Part shown: piece after piece, positions 7,003 through 15,390 of the stretch | Layout of the letters: the number at the start of each line of letters is the position of its first letter | Position numbering within the stretch: position 1 is the first letter of the stretch | NCBI GenBank assembly: GCA_000619965.1 | Contig: JHVD01000009.1 | Coordinates: 1 to 64,000 of the forward strand | Length of the DNA: 64,000 nt | Origin: Propionibacteriaceae bacterium P6A17 | GTDB taxonomy: Bacteria; Actinomycetota; Actinomycetes; Propionibacteriales; Propionibacteriaceae | Reading direction: 5' to 3' | Notes under the pieces: generated by a model | What the model was told of the DNA's origin: nothing | Database searches by the model: none | What the model saw: only the letters and a program-made list of their open reading frames with translations | Translations under genes and position numbers: made by a program

Positions 7003-8082
7003 ATGATGCACGACGTCGTCGTCCTCGGGGCCACCGTCGCAGGACTCACCGCGGCGCGGACGCTCGCGCGCGAAGGATTCGACGTCGTCGTCCTTGACCC
7101 CAACATGGAGCACCGCAGCGCCGCCATCGGCCACGGGGTCGCCGCCGCAGGCCACGCCAACACCGTCGCCGACATGCGCGCCGAGTACGGCGACGGCGTC
7201 ACCATCGAACACATCGAACGCAACGTCCGCGGCACCGCGTTCATCCGCAGCGTCCTCTCCGAAGCCAACGAGCGCGGCCGCCAACTCGGCTTCGTCGACC
7301 GCTCGATGGGCGACGCGAGCCTCACCGACCTCGCAGCCCTCGCACGGCTCTTCGAACAAGCCGGAGCCGAGGTCGACGTCGCCCAGGGCGCCCTCACCTC
7401 CCAGGCGCTCGTCGTCGACCCCCTCGCCTACGCGAAGGAACTGCGGCGGCAAAGCGTCGAGGCCGGCGCGCAGGTGGTCCACGGCGTCACCGTCACGCAC
7501 GTGCGCCGCAAGGAAGGCGCGACGGGGGTGGCGTTCCGCAACAACCTCGCCTGGGCGCGCGAGCCCGGCGCCGTCGCCGCCTCCGCCTGCATCGACACCC
7601 TCGGCATCTCCCCGTGGGGCCGCATGGCACGCGTCGGCCCAGCCCAATGGATCCCGACGGTGACCGCCCGGCTTGCCGAACCAATCGGCTGGGTCGAACT
7701 GCGCGCCGAAGGGCCAGCCTGGCTGATCCGCCCCGACGGTGACGAATGCCTCGTCGTCGGGCAGAAGTCGACGCTCGGCAAGATCGAGGACGCCTGCCGG
7801 GAGCTCGAACAGGAGCTCGTCGAGGCGGGAGCCGAGGTGAGGGCGGTCGGCAGCCTCGCCATCGACCCCTCCGACCACGGGCGGCCCGTCGTCGGTGTCT
7901 CCGCCATCCCCGGCGGCTTCTACGCGCGCGGCAACGGCCGAGGCGAGCTCATGAACGGCACCGCCTCCGGGCTGTGGCTCGGCGAGACGCTCGTCGGGCT
8001 GCGCCGCGACGGGCGCGCACTGCCGATGACGCGCCGCATGCGCGCCGGCGTGCGCAGCTGGGTACTCCGACACCGCCGATGA
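7003..8082 (+). CDS. FAD-dependent oxidoreductase
   Basis: The protein has 359 residues with an N-terminal Rossmann fold, VVLGATVAGLTAARTLA (about 6-22), followed by the acidic strand end VVVLDPN. A C-terminal block, FYARGNGRGELMNGTASG, resembles the FAD-contacting GxG region near the end of DAO-type amine/amino-acid oxidases. The dinucleotide motif reads GATVAG; the usual middle glycine of GxGxxG is Thr. The substrate is unknown. The central region (about 180-260) has no motif I recognise. It is divergent from a flavin reductase and convergent with the mannosyltransferase. Confidence 0.8.
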   Translation: MMHDVVVLGATVAGLTAARTLAREGFDVVVLDPNMEHRSAAIGHGVAAAGHANTVADMRAEYGDGVTIEHIERNVRGTAFIRSVLSEANERGRQLGFVDRSMGDASLTDLAALARLFEQAGAEVDVAQGALTSQALVVDPLAYAKELRRQSVEAGAQVVHGVTVTHVRRKEGATGVAFRNNLAWAREPGAVAASACIDTLGISPWGRMARVGPAQWIPTVTARLAEPIGWVELRAEGPAWLIRPDGDECLVVGQKSTLGKIEDACRELEQELVEAGAEVRAVGSLAIDPSDHGRPVVGVSAIPGGFYARGNGRGELMNGTASGLWLGETLVGLRRDGRALPMTRRMRAGVRSWVLRHRR

Positions 8083-8127
8083 TCGCCGGCCCGCCCACCG
8101 GCGCGCTCCGACGATCCCCGGCCGGGC

Positions 8128-9678
8128 TCAAATCCAGGTGCCCAGCCACATGCGCAACATCCACTCCGGCCTGGTCAGCAACTCATTGGTGAGCACAGGG
8201 TGGATGAAGGCGAAGTTGAGGATGATGAGCCCGACGAGCACCCCGACGACGATCGCCCGGCGCCGTCGCAGCGGGTGATCGGCGGGGCCAAGGAAGCGCA
8301 CCAGGACCATGGCGAGGATCGTCGTCGTGAACGGGATCAGCATGATCGAGTAGAAGAAGAACGTGGGCCGGCCGGCGTACCGGAACCACGGCAGCCACGT
8401 CGCCATCACCGCCAGGATCGGCAACGCGAAACGCCAGTCGCGGCGCGCGATCCACAGCCACAGCGCGTAGACCAGCGCCGCAGCGGCCGCCCACCACAGC
8501 AGCGGCGTGCCCATCGCCGAGACCACCCGCAGACAGGTGGTGCCGACCGCGTCGCAGCCCTGCTGCCCGGCCTCGATGCCGTTCTCGGCGGCGAACCCCG
8601 TCGTGCGGATCATCAACGGCCAGCCCGCCGGATGCGCCTCGTAGGTGTGCGTGGCTTCGCGCATCATGTGGTCGCCGGTGTGGAACTCGTACATCTTCAC
8701 GTGGTAGTTCCACAGCGACGACAGTCCTTCGCCGAACGTCTTCGTCACCCAGTTCTCCGGGTGCCGCGCGCCCCAGTCGCGCCCCCAGCCGCCGTCGCTG
8801 CCCAGCCAGCGGTACCACGTCGCGACGTAGGTGCCCAGCCCGACGACGACCAGCGCGACGAACGCACGCGGCGCGTCGACCAGCAGCGACCGCCACGCAT
8901 GCCGCGCACCGGCCAGGCGCCGCGCACCCCAGTCCCAGCACACCGCGACGATCCCGAACACGGCGACGATGAAGATCGAGTTCCACTTCACCGCGCACGA
9001 GGCCCCGAGGAGTACGCCCGCGGCGAGCCGCCAGGGCCGCCACCACACCATCGGGCCGAAGGCGCCGTCGAGGTCCGGCAGCTCGTGGCGTCGTAGATGG
9101 TTGGCCAGGCGGTGCCTGAACCAGTCGCGGTCGGCGACCAGCGCAGCCAGGCCCGCGACGGCGAACGTGGCCTGGAAGATGTCGAGCAACGCGATCCGGC
9201 TCATCACGAACGCGAGCCCGTCGACCGTCAACAGGATGCCCGCGAGCGCACCGACGAGCGTCGAGCGCGACAGCCGCCTGGCCAGACGGATCGTGAAAAG
9301 CACCAGCAACGTGCCCGCGACGAGCGCGGAAACCCGCCACCCGAATGACGTGAACCCGAACAACTGCTCGCCCCAGCCGATCAGCAGCTTGCCCAGCGGC
9401 GGATGCACGATGAACGCGGCCTTGTCGGTCATCTGGTCGATGTTGCCGAGCACGATCTGCTCGTTGGCGTCCTTCTTCCAATCCATCTCGTAGCCGTGCT
9501 GCATGATCGCCCACGCATCCTTGGCGTAGTACGTCTCGTCGAACATCAGCTTGTTCGGATTCGCCAACCCCGCCAACCGCAGCACGAACGCGAACGCCGT
9601 GATGGCGAGCGTCACCAGCCAGGCGACCACCCGATCCTGTCGCAGGCGGCCGTCCTCGAGCGCGTCGATCGTTGTCAT
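8128..9678 (-). CDS. pmt: Dolichyl-phosphate-mannose--protein O-mannosyltransferase
   Basis: A polytopic membrane enzyme of 516 residues (GT39) that transfers mannose from polyprenyl-phosphate-mannose to Ser/Thr of secreted proteins. The first external loop has the conserved acidic pair in MFDETYYAKDAW (about 42-53), and HPPLGKLLIGWGEQLFG follows. The hydrophobic segments number about ten or eleven, and the C-terminal part, including WFRYAGRPTFFFY, is typical of actinobacterial Pmt. The Ser/Pro/Thr-rich linkers of the lipoproteins in this window would be plausible substrates (inference). GTG 9681, directly before ATG 9678, sits 7 nt after TAGACT (9689-9694) and may be the true leaderless start. 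It is divergent from rsmI, the usual actinobacterial arrangement. Confidence 0.95.
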   Translation of the reverse strand: MTTIDALEDGRLRQDRVVAWLVTLAITAFAFVLRLAGLANPNKLMFDETYYAKDAWAIMQHGYEMDWKKDANEQIVLGNIDQMTDKAAFIVHPPLGKLLIGWGEQLFGFTSFGWRVSALVAGTLLVLFTIRLARRLSRSTLVGALAGILLTVDGLAFVMSRIALLDIFQATFAVAGLAALVADRDWFRHRLANHLRRHELPDLDGAFGPMVWWRPWRLAAGVLLGASCAVKWNSIFIVAVFGIVAVCWDWGARRLAGARHAWRSLLVDAPRAFVALVVVGLGTYVATWYRWLGSDGGWGRDWGARHPENWVTKTFGEGLSSLWNYHVKMYEFHTGDHMMREATHTYEAHPAGWPLMIRTTGFAAENGIEAGQQGCDAVGTTCLRVVSAMGTPLLWWAAAAALVYALWLWIARRDWRFALPILAVMATWLPWFRYAGRPTFFFYSIMLIPFTTTILAMVLVRFLGPADHPLRRRRAIVVGVLVGLIILNFAFIHPVLTNELLTRPEWMLRMWLGTWI

Positions 9679-9688
9679 CACGCAGGGA

Positions 9689-9694
9689 AGTCTA
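9689..9694 (-). promoter_or_regulatory. -10 element of pmt
   Basis: TAGACT on the minus strand ends 7 nt before GTG 9681 and 10 nt before ATG 9678. Confidence 0.45.
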
Positions 9695-9750
9695 ACCAAG
9701 CACTGTCCACGCCCCACCGACGACGACCCGCGGCCCCCGCGTGCTGGCGA

Positions 9751-9756
9751 TAGGCT
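9751..9756 (+). promoter_or_regulatory. -10 element of the rsmI operon (leaderless)
   Basis: TAGGCT ends 6 nt before ATG 9763. There is no ribosome-binding site. Confidence 0.5.
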
Positions 9757-9762
9757 GGGCCC

Positions 9763-10605
9763 ATGTCTGCCGGAGCCCTGATCCTCGCGGCCACCCCCAT
9801 CGGGTCGAGCCGCGACGCGAGCGATGCGCTGCGTGAGCTTCTCACCAGCGCAGACATCGTCGCGGCGGAGGACACGCGACGGGCGGTGACGCTCCTGAGG
9901 CGCCTCGGCATCACCGCCCAGGGCCGGATCGTCAGCTACTTCGAGGGCAACGAGTCCGAGCGCACCCCGGAGCTCGTCGCCGCGGCGCAGTCGGGGCAGA
10001 TCGTCGCACTCATCACGGACGCGGGTATGCCGTCGGTGTCCGATCCGGGCTACCGGGTGGTCGCCGCCTTCCTCGACGCGGGCCTTCGGGTCACCGCGCT
10101 GCCGGGCCCGTCGGCGGTGCTGACCGCGCTGGCGGTCTCGGGGCTGCCGGTCGACCGCTTCTGCTTCGAGGGGTTCCTGCCCCGCAAGGCCGGGGAACGT
10201 CGTCGCCGACTGGACGCGCTCGCCACGGAGGAACGCACGATGGTGTTCTTCGAGGCCCCGCACCGGCTAGAGGACTTCCTGGCCGACGCGGCCGCCACGC
10301 TGGGCGAGGGCCGCCGCGTCGCCGTCTGCCGGGAGCTCACGAAGCCGCACGAGGAGGTCGTGCGCGGCACGATCGCGCAGGCACGCGCGTGGGCCGCTGG
10401 CGGGGTGCGCGGGGAGGTGACGGTCGTCGTCGACGGCGCCACCCCCACCCAGACCTCTCCCGACGACGCCCTCGGACTCGTCCGGGCGCGGATGGCCGAC
10501 GGGATGGCACTGAGCGCTGCCGTCGCGGAAGTGGCGGCACTCACGGGTGCCAGGCGCAAAGCACTGTATGCGGCCGCGGTGGCCGACAAGGAGGGCCGAG
10601 GATGA
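9763..10605 (+). CDS. rsmI: 16S rRNA (cytidine(1402)-2'-O)-methyltransferase
   Basis: The protein has 280 residues and belongs to the tetrapyrrole-methylase fold family that 2'-O-methylates C1402 of 16S rRNA with S-adenosylmethionine. Landmarks are LAATPIGSSRDAS (about 6-18; usually the TPIGNLxD motif, here with Ser-Ser), AAEDTRRA, SYFEGNE, ITDAGMPSVSDPGYR, LPGPSAVLTAL and FEGFLPRKAGERRRRL. It overlaps tatD by ATGA, opening an rsmI-tatD-rsmA-ispE run common in actinobacteria and firmicutes. Confidence 0.97.
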   Translation: MSAGALILAATPIGSSRDASDALRELLTSADIVAAEDTRRAVTLLRRLGITAQGRIVSYFEGNESERTPELVAAAQSGQIVALITDAGMPSVSDPGYRVVAAFLDAGLRVTALPGPSAVLTALAVSGLPVDRFCFEGFLPRKAGERRRRLDALATEERTMVFFEAPHRLEDFLADAAATLGEGRRVAVCRELTKPHEEVVRGTIAQARAWAAGGVRGEVTVVVDGATPTQTSPDDALGLVRARMADGMALSAAVAEVAALTGARRKALYAAAVADKEGRG

Positions 10606-11465
10606 CCGTGTTGGATGAGTTGGGGCTGCCAGGCCTACCCGAGGCGTTGCCGAGGGGCATCGTCGACAATCACACGCACACGCTGTCCACGCAGCGCCAC
10701 TCGGGGTTGAGCCCCGACGACTCGATCGCGTTGGCCGCGCAGGTGGGGGTGACGCATCTGGTGGACGTCGGCTACGACATCGAGAGCTGCCGGCACGTGC
10801 TCGCGCTCGCCGCGGCGCACCCGACGGTGGCGGCCGCCGTCGCGCTGCACCCCAACGATGCGGCCCTGATCTTCACGCGGGAGGGCGACGAGCCGCTCGA
10901 GGCGACGCTCGCGGAGATCGAGGCGATGGTGCCGGAGGCGACGGCCGTGGGGGAGACCGGCCTCGACCACTACCGCACTCGCGACGAGGACGGGAAGCTC
11001 GCGCAGGAGCGGGCCTTTCGTCGGCACATCGCGTGGGCGAAGCGCCACGACAAGACGCTCGTGATCCACGACCGCGACGCGCACACCGACATCCTTCGCA
11101 TCCTCGATGACGAGGGTGCGCCCGAACGCGTGGTGATGCACTGCTTCTCCGGCGACGCCGACTTCGCCCGCGCGTGCGTCGACCGCGGCTTCTGGCTGTC
11201 GTATCCGGGGGTGGTGACGTTCGGGTCTGCGGGCAGCCTGCGCGAGGCGGCGCTTGCCACGCCGCTGGCGAAGGTGCTCGTCGAGACGGACGCGCCGTAC
11301 CTGACGCCGAAGCCGCAGCGCGGCAAGTCGAACGCCCCCTACCTCGTCGCGCACACGACGCGCTTCCTCGCCGACCTGCTGGGTGTCGAGCTGGGCGAGT
11401 TCTGCGACGCCGTCACGGCCAACACCTGGGCTGCCTACGGCGGACGGTGGGGCGACGATGCCTGA
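10602..11465 (+). CDS. tatD: TatD family metal-dependent hydrolase (DNase)
   Basis: The protein has 287 residues with an amidohydrolase TIM-barrel. Metal ligands appear in VDNHTHT (about 23-29), [25 protein letters not shown] and [12 protein letters not shown], in the family order. Relatives are 3'-5' exonucleases acting on DNA or D-aminoacyl products. ATG 10602 overlaps the rsmI stop (ATGA), and its own stop lies inside the start of rsmA, so the three genes are translationally coupled. Confidence 0.95.
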   Translation: MTVLDELGLPGLPEALPRGIVDNHTHTLSTQRHSGLSPDDSIALAAQVGVTHLVDVGYDIESCRHVLALAAAHPTVAAAVALHPNDAALIFTREGDEPLEATLAEIEAMVPEATAVGETGLDHYRTRDEDGKLAQERAFRRHIAWAKRHDKTLVIHDRDAHTDILRILDDEGAPERVVMHCFSGDADFARACVDRGFWLSYPGVVTFGSAGSLREAALATPLAKVLVETDAPYLTPKPQRGKSNAPYLVAHTTRFLADLLGVELGEFCDAVTANTWAAYGGRWGDDA

Positions 11466-12315
11466 CCTCGGCCTCCTCGACCCTGCCTCCATCCGCCGCC
11501 TCGCCGACGAGCTGAGCCTGCGTCCGACGAAGCAGCGCGGCCAGAACTTCGTCCACGACCCCAACACCGTCCGGCGCATCGTCGGCCTGTCCGGCATCAC
11601 CGGCGACGACCAGGTGCTGGAGATCGGCCCCGGCCTTGGGTCACTGACCCTCGGACTGCTGGAGACCGGGGCGAGTGTCACGGCCGTCGAGATCGAGGAC
11701 TCGCTGGCCGCGCGGCTGCCCCGCACGGTGGCGGAACGGCTCGGAGACGACGCGGCCGCCCGGCTGCAGGTGGTGCATGCCGACGCGCTCGAGGTGGAGG
11801 CGCTGCCGGGGCGGCAGCCGACGGCGGTCGTCGCGAACCTGCCGTACAACGTGTCCGTGCCGGTGCTGCTGCGGCTGCTGGAGCGCTTCGACGAGTGGGA
11901 CCGCGGCCTGGTGATGGTGCAGCTCGAGGTGGCCGACCGACTCGTCGCGCAACCCGGGACGAAGATCTACGGGGTGCCGTCAGCGAAGATGGCGTGGTAC
12001 GCGGAGGCAGTCCGCGCAGGCACAGTCGGGCCCGCCGTGTTCTGGCCGGTGCCGAACGTCGACTCCGGGCTCGTGCGGATCACCCGACGAGAGCCCCCGC
12101 CAGGCGACAGGAAGGCGACGTTTGCCGTCGTCGACGCGGCCTTCGCGCAGCGCCGCAAGATGCTCCGGGCGGCGCTGTCGGGGCTGTTCGGCTCGTCGAC
12201 CGCGGCCAGCGCGGCGATGGAGGCCGAGGGCATCTCTCCCGAGGCTCGCGGGGAGACGCTCGACATCCGCCAGTTTGCGGCGATTGCCCGGCACCTGCCG
12301 TCGCCTAAGGCGTGA
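11458..12315 (+). CDS. rsmA: 16S rRNA (adenine(1518)-N6/adenine(1519)-N6)-dimethyltransferase
   Basis: The protein has 285 residues and dimethylates two adenines in the 3' hairpin of 16S rRNA (loss gives kasugamycin resistance). [10 protein letters not shown] (about 22-31) is the N-terminal signature, [18 protein letters not shown] the SAM-binding loop, and [14 protein letters not shown] contains the catalytic NLPY. The C-terminal helical domain includes [18 protein letters not shown] 11458 lies within the tatD 3' end (8-nt overlap). It is followed after a short gap by ispE, which has its own -10. Confidence 0.97.
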   Translation: MPDLGLLDPASIRRLADELSLRPTKQRGQNFVHDPNTVRRIVGLSGITGDDQVLEIGPGLGSLTLGLLETGASVTAVEIEDSLAARLPRTVAERLGDDAAARLQVVHADALEVEALPGRQPTAVVANLPYNVSVPVLLRLLERFDEWDRGLVMVQLEVADRLVAQPGTKIYGVPSAKMAWYAEAVRAGTVGPAVFWPVPNVDSGLVRITRREPPPGDRKATFAVVDAAFAQRRKMLRAALSGLFGSSTAASAAMEAEGISPEARGETLDIRQFAAIARHLPSPKA

Positions 12316-12367
12316 CGTCGAGGACACCGCAAGGCGTTTCCGTGGCCCCGACTTGCCCTGGACGGGA

Positions 12368-12373
12368 TAGGTT
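12368..12373 (+). promoter_or_regulatory. -10 element of ispE (leaderless)
   Basis: TAGGTT ends 6 nt before ATG 12380. Confidence 0.5.
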
Positions 12374-12379
12374 GGGGCC

Positions 12380-13282
12380 ATGACCCCAGTGCATGTCCGC
12401 GTACCCGGCAAGGTCAACCTCGCCCTGTGCGTCGGTGGCACCGACGAGCAGGGCTACCACGAGCTCGGCACTGTGTTCCAAGCAGTGTCGCTGTGCGACG
12501 AGATCGTCGCCGAGCCCCTGCCCGCGGGGGAGTTCCGGCTCGCCTTCCAGGGGGAGGGCGCGGCCTTCCTACCCGTCGACGACACCAACCTCGCCACCCG
12601 GGCAGCGAAGCTCGTCGCCTCCCACTACGGCGTCGACTCGGGCGTGGCCCTGACGATCCGCAAGCGCATCCCCGTCGCCGGCGGCATGGCCGGCGGCTCA
12701 GCCGACGCCGCAGGCACCTTGCTCGCCTGCTCGGAGCTGTGGGGCATCCACGCGCCGCGCGAAGAGCTCCGGACGCTCGCCGCCCAGCTTGGCTCCGATG
12801 TGCCGTTCCTCCTCGTCGGCGGCACGGTGCACGGCACCGGCCGAGGCGAGAAGCTCGCCCCGATCCCCGCGCGCGGCACCTACCACTGGGTGTTCGCGCT
12901 GTCCCACGGGGGCCTGTCCACGCCGGCAGTGTTCCGAGAGTTCGATCGGCGGTCGTCGCCGCGGCCCACGCAGTTGCCGGAGGCGCTCGTCGGGGCGCTG
13001 CTTGCGGGCGATGTGCCGGGAGTGGGTGCCGCGCTGATGAACGACCTGCAGGAGGCCGCGATCAGTCTCCAGCCCACCCTCCAGCGGACACTGCAGCTCG
13101 GCCTCGACGCGGGCGCGCTCGGCGCGATCATCTCCGGCTCCGGCCCCACCTGCGCCTTCCTCGTCGGCGACGAGGACGAAGCGCAACGCCTCGGGCAGAC
13201 CCTGGCCGTGTTCTCCGGCGTGCGGGCCGTCAGGAGCGCCACGGGTCCCGTCGCCGGCGCCCAGGTGATGATCGAGCAGTAG
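12380..13282 (+). CDS. ispE: 4-diphosphocytidyl-2-C-methyl-D-erythritol kinase
   Basis: A GHMP kinase of 300 residues in the MEP isoprenoid pathway; it phosphorylates CDP-ME with ATP. Motifs in order: VPGKVNLALCVG (about 7-18), DEQGYHELGTVFQAV, the ATP loop PVAGGMAGGSADAAGTL, LGSDVPFLLVGG and the C-terminal ISGSGPTCAFL. It follows rsmA at the end of the rsmI-tatD-rsmA-ispE run. Expression may also start at the leaderless promoter at 12368. Confidence 0.97.
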   Translation: MTPVHVRVPGKVNLALCVGGTDEQGYHELGTVFQAVSLCDEIVAEPLPAGEFRLAFQGEGAAFLPVDDTNLATRAAKLVASHYGVDSGVALTIRKRIPVAGGMAGGSADAAGTLLACSELWGIHAPREELRTLAAQLGSDVPFLLVGGTVHGTGRGEKLAPIPARGTYHWVFALSHGGLSTPAVFREFDRRSSPRPTQLPEALVGALLAGDVPGVGAALMNDLQEAAISLQPTLQRTLQLGLDAGALGAIISGSGPTCAFLVGDEDEAQRLGQTLAVFSGVRAVRSATGPVAGAQVMIEQ

Positions 13283-13288
13283 CGGCCG

Positions 13289-14020
13289 TCAGCCGTCGGC
13301 TGCGCCGGTGCCGTCTGCGTCCGTGCCGTCTGCGTCGGTGCCGTTTGAGTCGTTGGCTCGTGCGGCCCTGGACTTCTCCACGATCAACTGCGGGTCGGGT
13401 TTCAGGTGCGCCATGCCGTTCCACGCCAGGTTGATGAGGTGGCGCGCGACAATCTCCTTGTCGGGCTCGCGATCCTCCAGCCAGCGGTGGCCCGTCTGCG
13501 CCACCAATCCGACGAGCGCCTGGGCATAGAGGCCTGCGTATTGCGGGTCGTGCCCGCGGCGCTTGAACTGCGCGGCCAGGATGTCCTCCACCTGAGCGGC
13601 GATGTCGGAAAGGATCGAGGCGAACGACCCCACTGGCTGCGTGGCCGACGAGTCGCGGGCGAGGATACGAAAGCCGTCGGGGCACTCGTCGATGTAGTCG
13701 AGCAGCGCCAGCGCGCCGAGCTCCAGCAACTCGCGCGACCGCGCGCCCGTCGTCGTGAGTGCGACACGGATGGCGTCGTGCAGGCGGCGGGTCTCCCGGT
13801 CCACGACGACGGCGTACGCGCCCTCCTTGCCTCCGAAATGCTCGTAGACGACGGGCTTCGACACCCCGGCGCTGGCCGCGATCTCCTCCACGCTCGTTCC
13901 CTCGAACCCCTTCGCAGCGAACAACTCCCGCGAAACGGCGATGAGCTGCTCCCGGCGCTCGGCAGAGGTCATGCGCACCCGGGTGCGCCGGGCTCGGGGG
14001 CGAGTGGGAGAGGCAGCCAT
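13289..14020 (-). CDS. TetR family transcriptional regulator
   Basis: The protein has about 243 residues. The N-terminal helix-turn-helix is clear: RREQLIAVSRELFAAKGFEG, SVEEIAASAGVSKPVVYEHF and GGKEGAYAVVVDRE. The effector-binding half is alpha-helical without recognisable specificity. The C-terminal tail (after about 230) is a run of NGTDADGTDADGTG, encoded by a short direct repeat (13304-13345). ATG 14029 is an alternative start nine bases upstream; 14020 gives a better distance to GAGAAG. It is convergent with ispE by 6 nt. Its target is not evident. Confidence 0.88.
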   Translation of the reverse strand: MAASPTRPRARRTRVRMTSAERREQLIAVSRELFAAKGFEGTSVEEIAASAGVSKPVVYEHFGGKEGAYAVVVDRETRRLHDAIRVALTTTGARSRELLELGALALLDYIDECPDGFRILARDSSATQPVGSFASILSDIAAQVEDILAAQFKRRGHDPQYAGLYAQALVGLVAQTGHRWLEDREPDKEIVARHLINLAWNGMAHLKPDPQLIVEKSRAARANDSNGTDADGTDADGTGAADG

Positions 14021-14047
14021 GCCTCCCATCTTCTCGCATTCGTCGCG

Positions 14048-14653
14048 TCATCGCACCGGTGACCTCGAGCCGTCCGTCCGACGGCGGTGCGCGTCGTGGA
14101 GCCAGCAGTCGGCGGCGTGGTCGTCGACGATGCCGACGGCCTGCATGAGCGCGTACATCGTCACCGGGCCCACGAACGTGAAGCCGAGCGCCTTCAGTCG
14201 CTTGGCGAGCGCCCGCGACTCCTCGGACTGACTCAGCCCTTCGCCGGCGGTGACCGGCGCGAGGTGCTCGTCGGGCCGATGCTCCTCCAAGATGGACTCG
14301 AGCCTGCCTCCGGCCTCGTGGAGCGCGACGAGGGCCTGCGCATTGCGGATGGTGGCGCGGATCTTGAGCTCGTTGCGGATGATGCGTGCGTCGCCCAAGA
14401 GCCGCCTGACGTGCTGCTCGTCGTAGGCCGCGACGACGTCGGGGGCGAATCCGTCGAACGCCTCCCTGAACGCCGGCCGCTTGCGCAACACCGTCAGCCA
14501 GCTCAACCCCGACTGGAAGCCCTCCAGCGCCAACCTCTCGAGCAGCTCCCGCTCGTCGGCGCTGACCTCCAGCGGGCGGCCCCACTCCTCGTCGTGGTAG
14601 CGCTCGTAGAGCTCGTCGCCCGTGCCGAAGCAACGCGTCCGTGCCGTCCCCAT
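14048..14653 (-). CDS. tag: DNA-3-methyladenine glycosylase I
   Basis: The protein has 201 residues and removes 3-methyladenine from alkylated DNA (base-excision repair). CFGTGDELYERYHDEEWGRP (about 8-27) holds the first zinc Cys and His, GFQSGLSWLTVLRKRPAFRE the helix-hairpin-helix region, and FVGPVTMYALMQAVGIVDDH plus ADCW the remaining zinc ligands. ATG 14653 matches the family N-terminus and follows GGAGAG. The frame stays open upstream to 15124 through a duplicated repeat encoding a Pro/Lys-rich sequence, so a longer product is formally possible but unlikely. Confidence 0.94.
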   Translation of the reverse strand: MGTARTRCFGTGDELYERYHDEEWGRPLEVSADERELLERLALEGFQSGLSWLTVLRKRPAFREAFDGFAPDVVAAYDEQHVRRLLGDARIIRNELKIRATIRNAQALVALHEAGGRLESILEEHRPDEHLAPVTAGEGLSQSEESRALAKRLKALGFTFVGPVTMYALMQAVGIVDDHAADCWLHDAHRRRTDGSRSPVR

Positions 14654-14754
14654 CGTCTCTCCGTCCGTTGTGCCGTCGTTTCCCTCAGTATGGACACGAA
14701 GGCTGACGAATTCCCACATCTGAGCGAATCTGTGGAAAAGTTTGTCGGGGGTGC

Positions 14755-14877
14755 TTGCTCGCGTTTGTGGGGTGAGTTCGGGTTTGGCGGGGCTCTTCGA
14801 CGGTTTGCCCGGGTTCTTCGGTTTGGCCCGGTCTATAGGCCGGGCAAGGTCGAAGAGCGCGGGGTCGGCCGTCGGGG
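14755..14877 (+). repeat. 123-bp direct repeat, copy 1 (contains a long hairpin)
   Basis: It is repeated at 14968-15090 with two visible mismatches (offset 213). Inside, GCTCTTCGAC...TTGCCCGG is the near-complement of CCGGGCAAG...GTCGAAGAGC about 25 nt later, so each copy can fold into a long hairpin. The minus strand reads as an open Pro/Lys-rich frame. It looks like a REP/MITE-like intergenic element. Confidence 0.8.
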
Positions 14878-14967
14878 CCGGCCCGGCCGCCCATGCGGGC
14901 GAGTGTGTCGTCGGGCGGGCGTGTCCGGCCACCCATGCGGGCCGGCCGGGCGTGTCGTCGGGGGCGG

Positions 14968-15090
14968 TTGCTCGTGTTTGTGGGGTGAGTTCGGGTTTGG
15001 CGGGGCTCTTCGACGGTTTGCCCGGGTTCTTCGGTTTCGCCCGGTCTATAGGCCGGGCAAGGTCGAAGAGCGCGGGGTCGGCCGTCGGGG
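14968..15090 (+). repeat. 123-bp direct repeat, copy 2
   Basis: This is the second copy of the element at 14755-14877, with the same internal inverted repeat. Together they fill the gene-free stretch 14654-15230 between tag and the tRNA; the remainder of the gap is low-complexity GC-rich DNA without a recognisable gene. Confidence 0.8.
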
Positions 15091-15237
15091 TTGGCCGGTC
15101 GTCCGGCCTGACCGGCCCGGCCACTCAGGCAGACGAGCCTGCCGTCGTGCGGGCGTGCCGCCGAGGTGGCGGACCGGCCCCGCCACCCAGGCAGACGGGC
15201 CTGTCCGCCACGAATGGCCCGCGGGCAGTCGGTGTCC

Positions 15238-15243
15238 TAGAAT
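15238..15243 (+). promoter_or_regulatory. -10 element of the tRNA-Gln gene
   Basis: TAGAAT lies 26 nt before the tRNA 5' end. No good -35 is seen at the expected distance. A perfect 7-bp hairpin (GCCCCAC-CCG-GTGGGGC, 15251-15267) lies between it and the tRNA. Confidence 0.35.
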
Positions 15244-15269
15244 GATCCGAGCCCCACCCGGTGGGGCGT

Positions 15270-15351
15270 ACCCGGGTTGGTCTTCCGGCAGGGCCCGCCT
15301 GACTTTGAATCAGGATTAGCGAAGTGGGTTCGACTCCCACCCCGGGTGCCA
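15270..15351 (+). tRNA. tRNA-Gln (anticodon TTG), atypical, CCA encoded
   Basis: The acceptor arm ACCCGGG/CCCGGGT is perfect. The D stem is GGTC/GGCC, the anticodon stem CCTGA/TCAGG with loop CTTTGAA (anticodon TTG, reading CAA), the T arm GTGGG-TTCGACT-CCCAC, the discriminator G73, then CCA. The tRNA body is 79 nt. Two unpaired bases sit between the D and anticodon stems and the variable region is 9 nt; both are unusual for tRNA-Gln. G73 agrees with Gln identity, but A1-U72 at the acceptor end is uncommon. The fold is solid; the isotype is less certain. Confidence 0.7.
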
Positions 15352-15390
15352 CGCCTCGCGCTCCGCCAAGCGTCCCCGCGGCGGGCGCCC

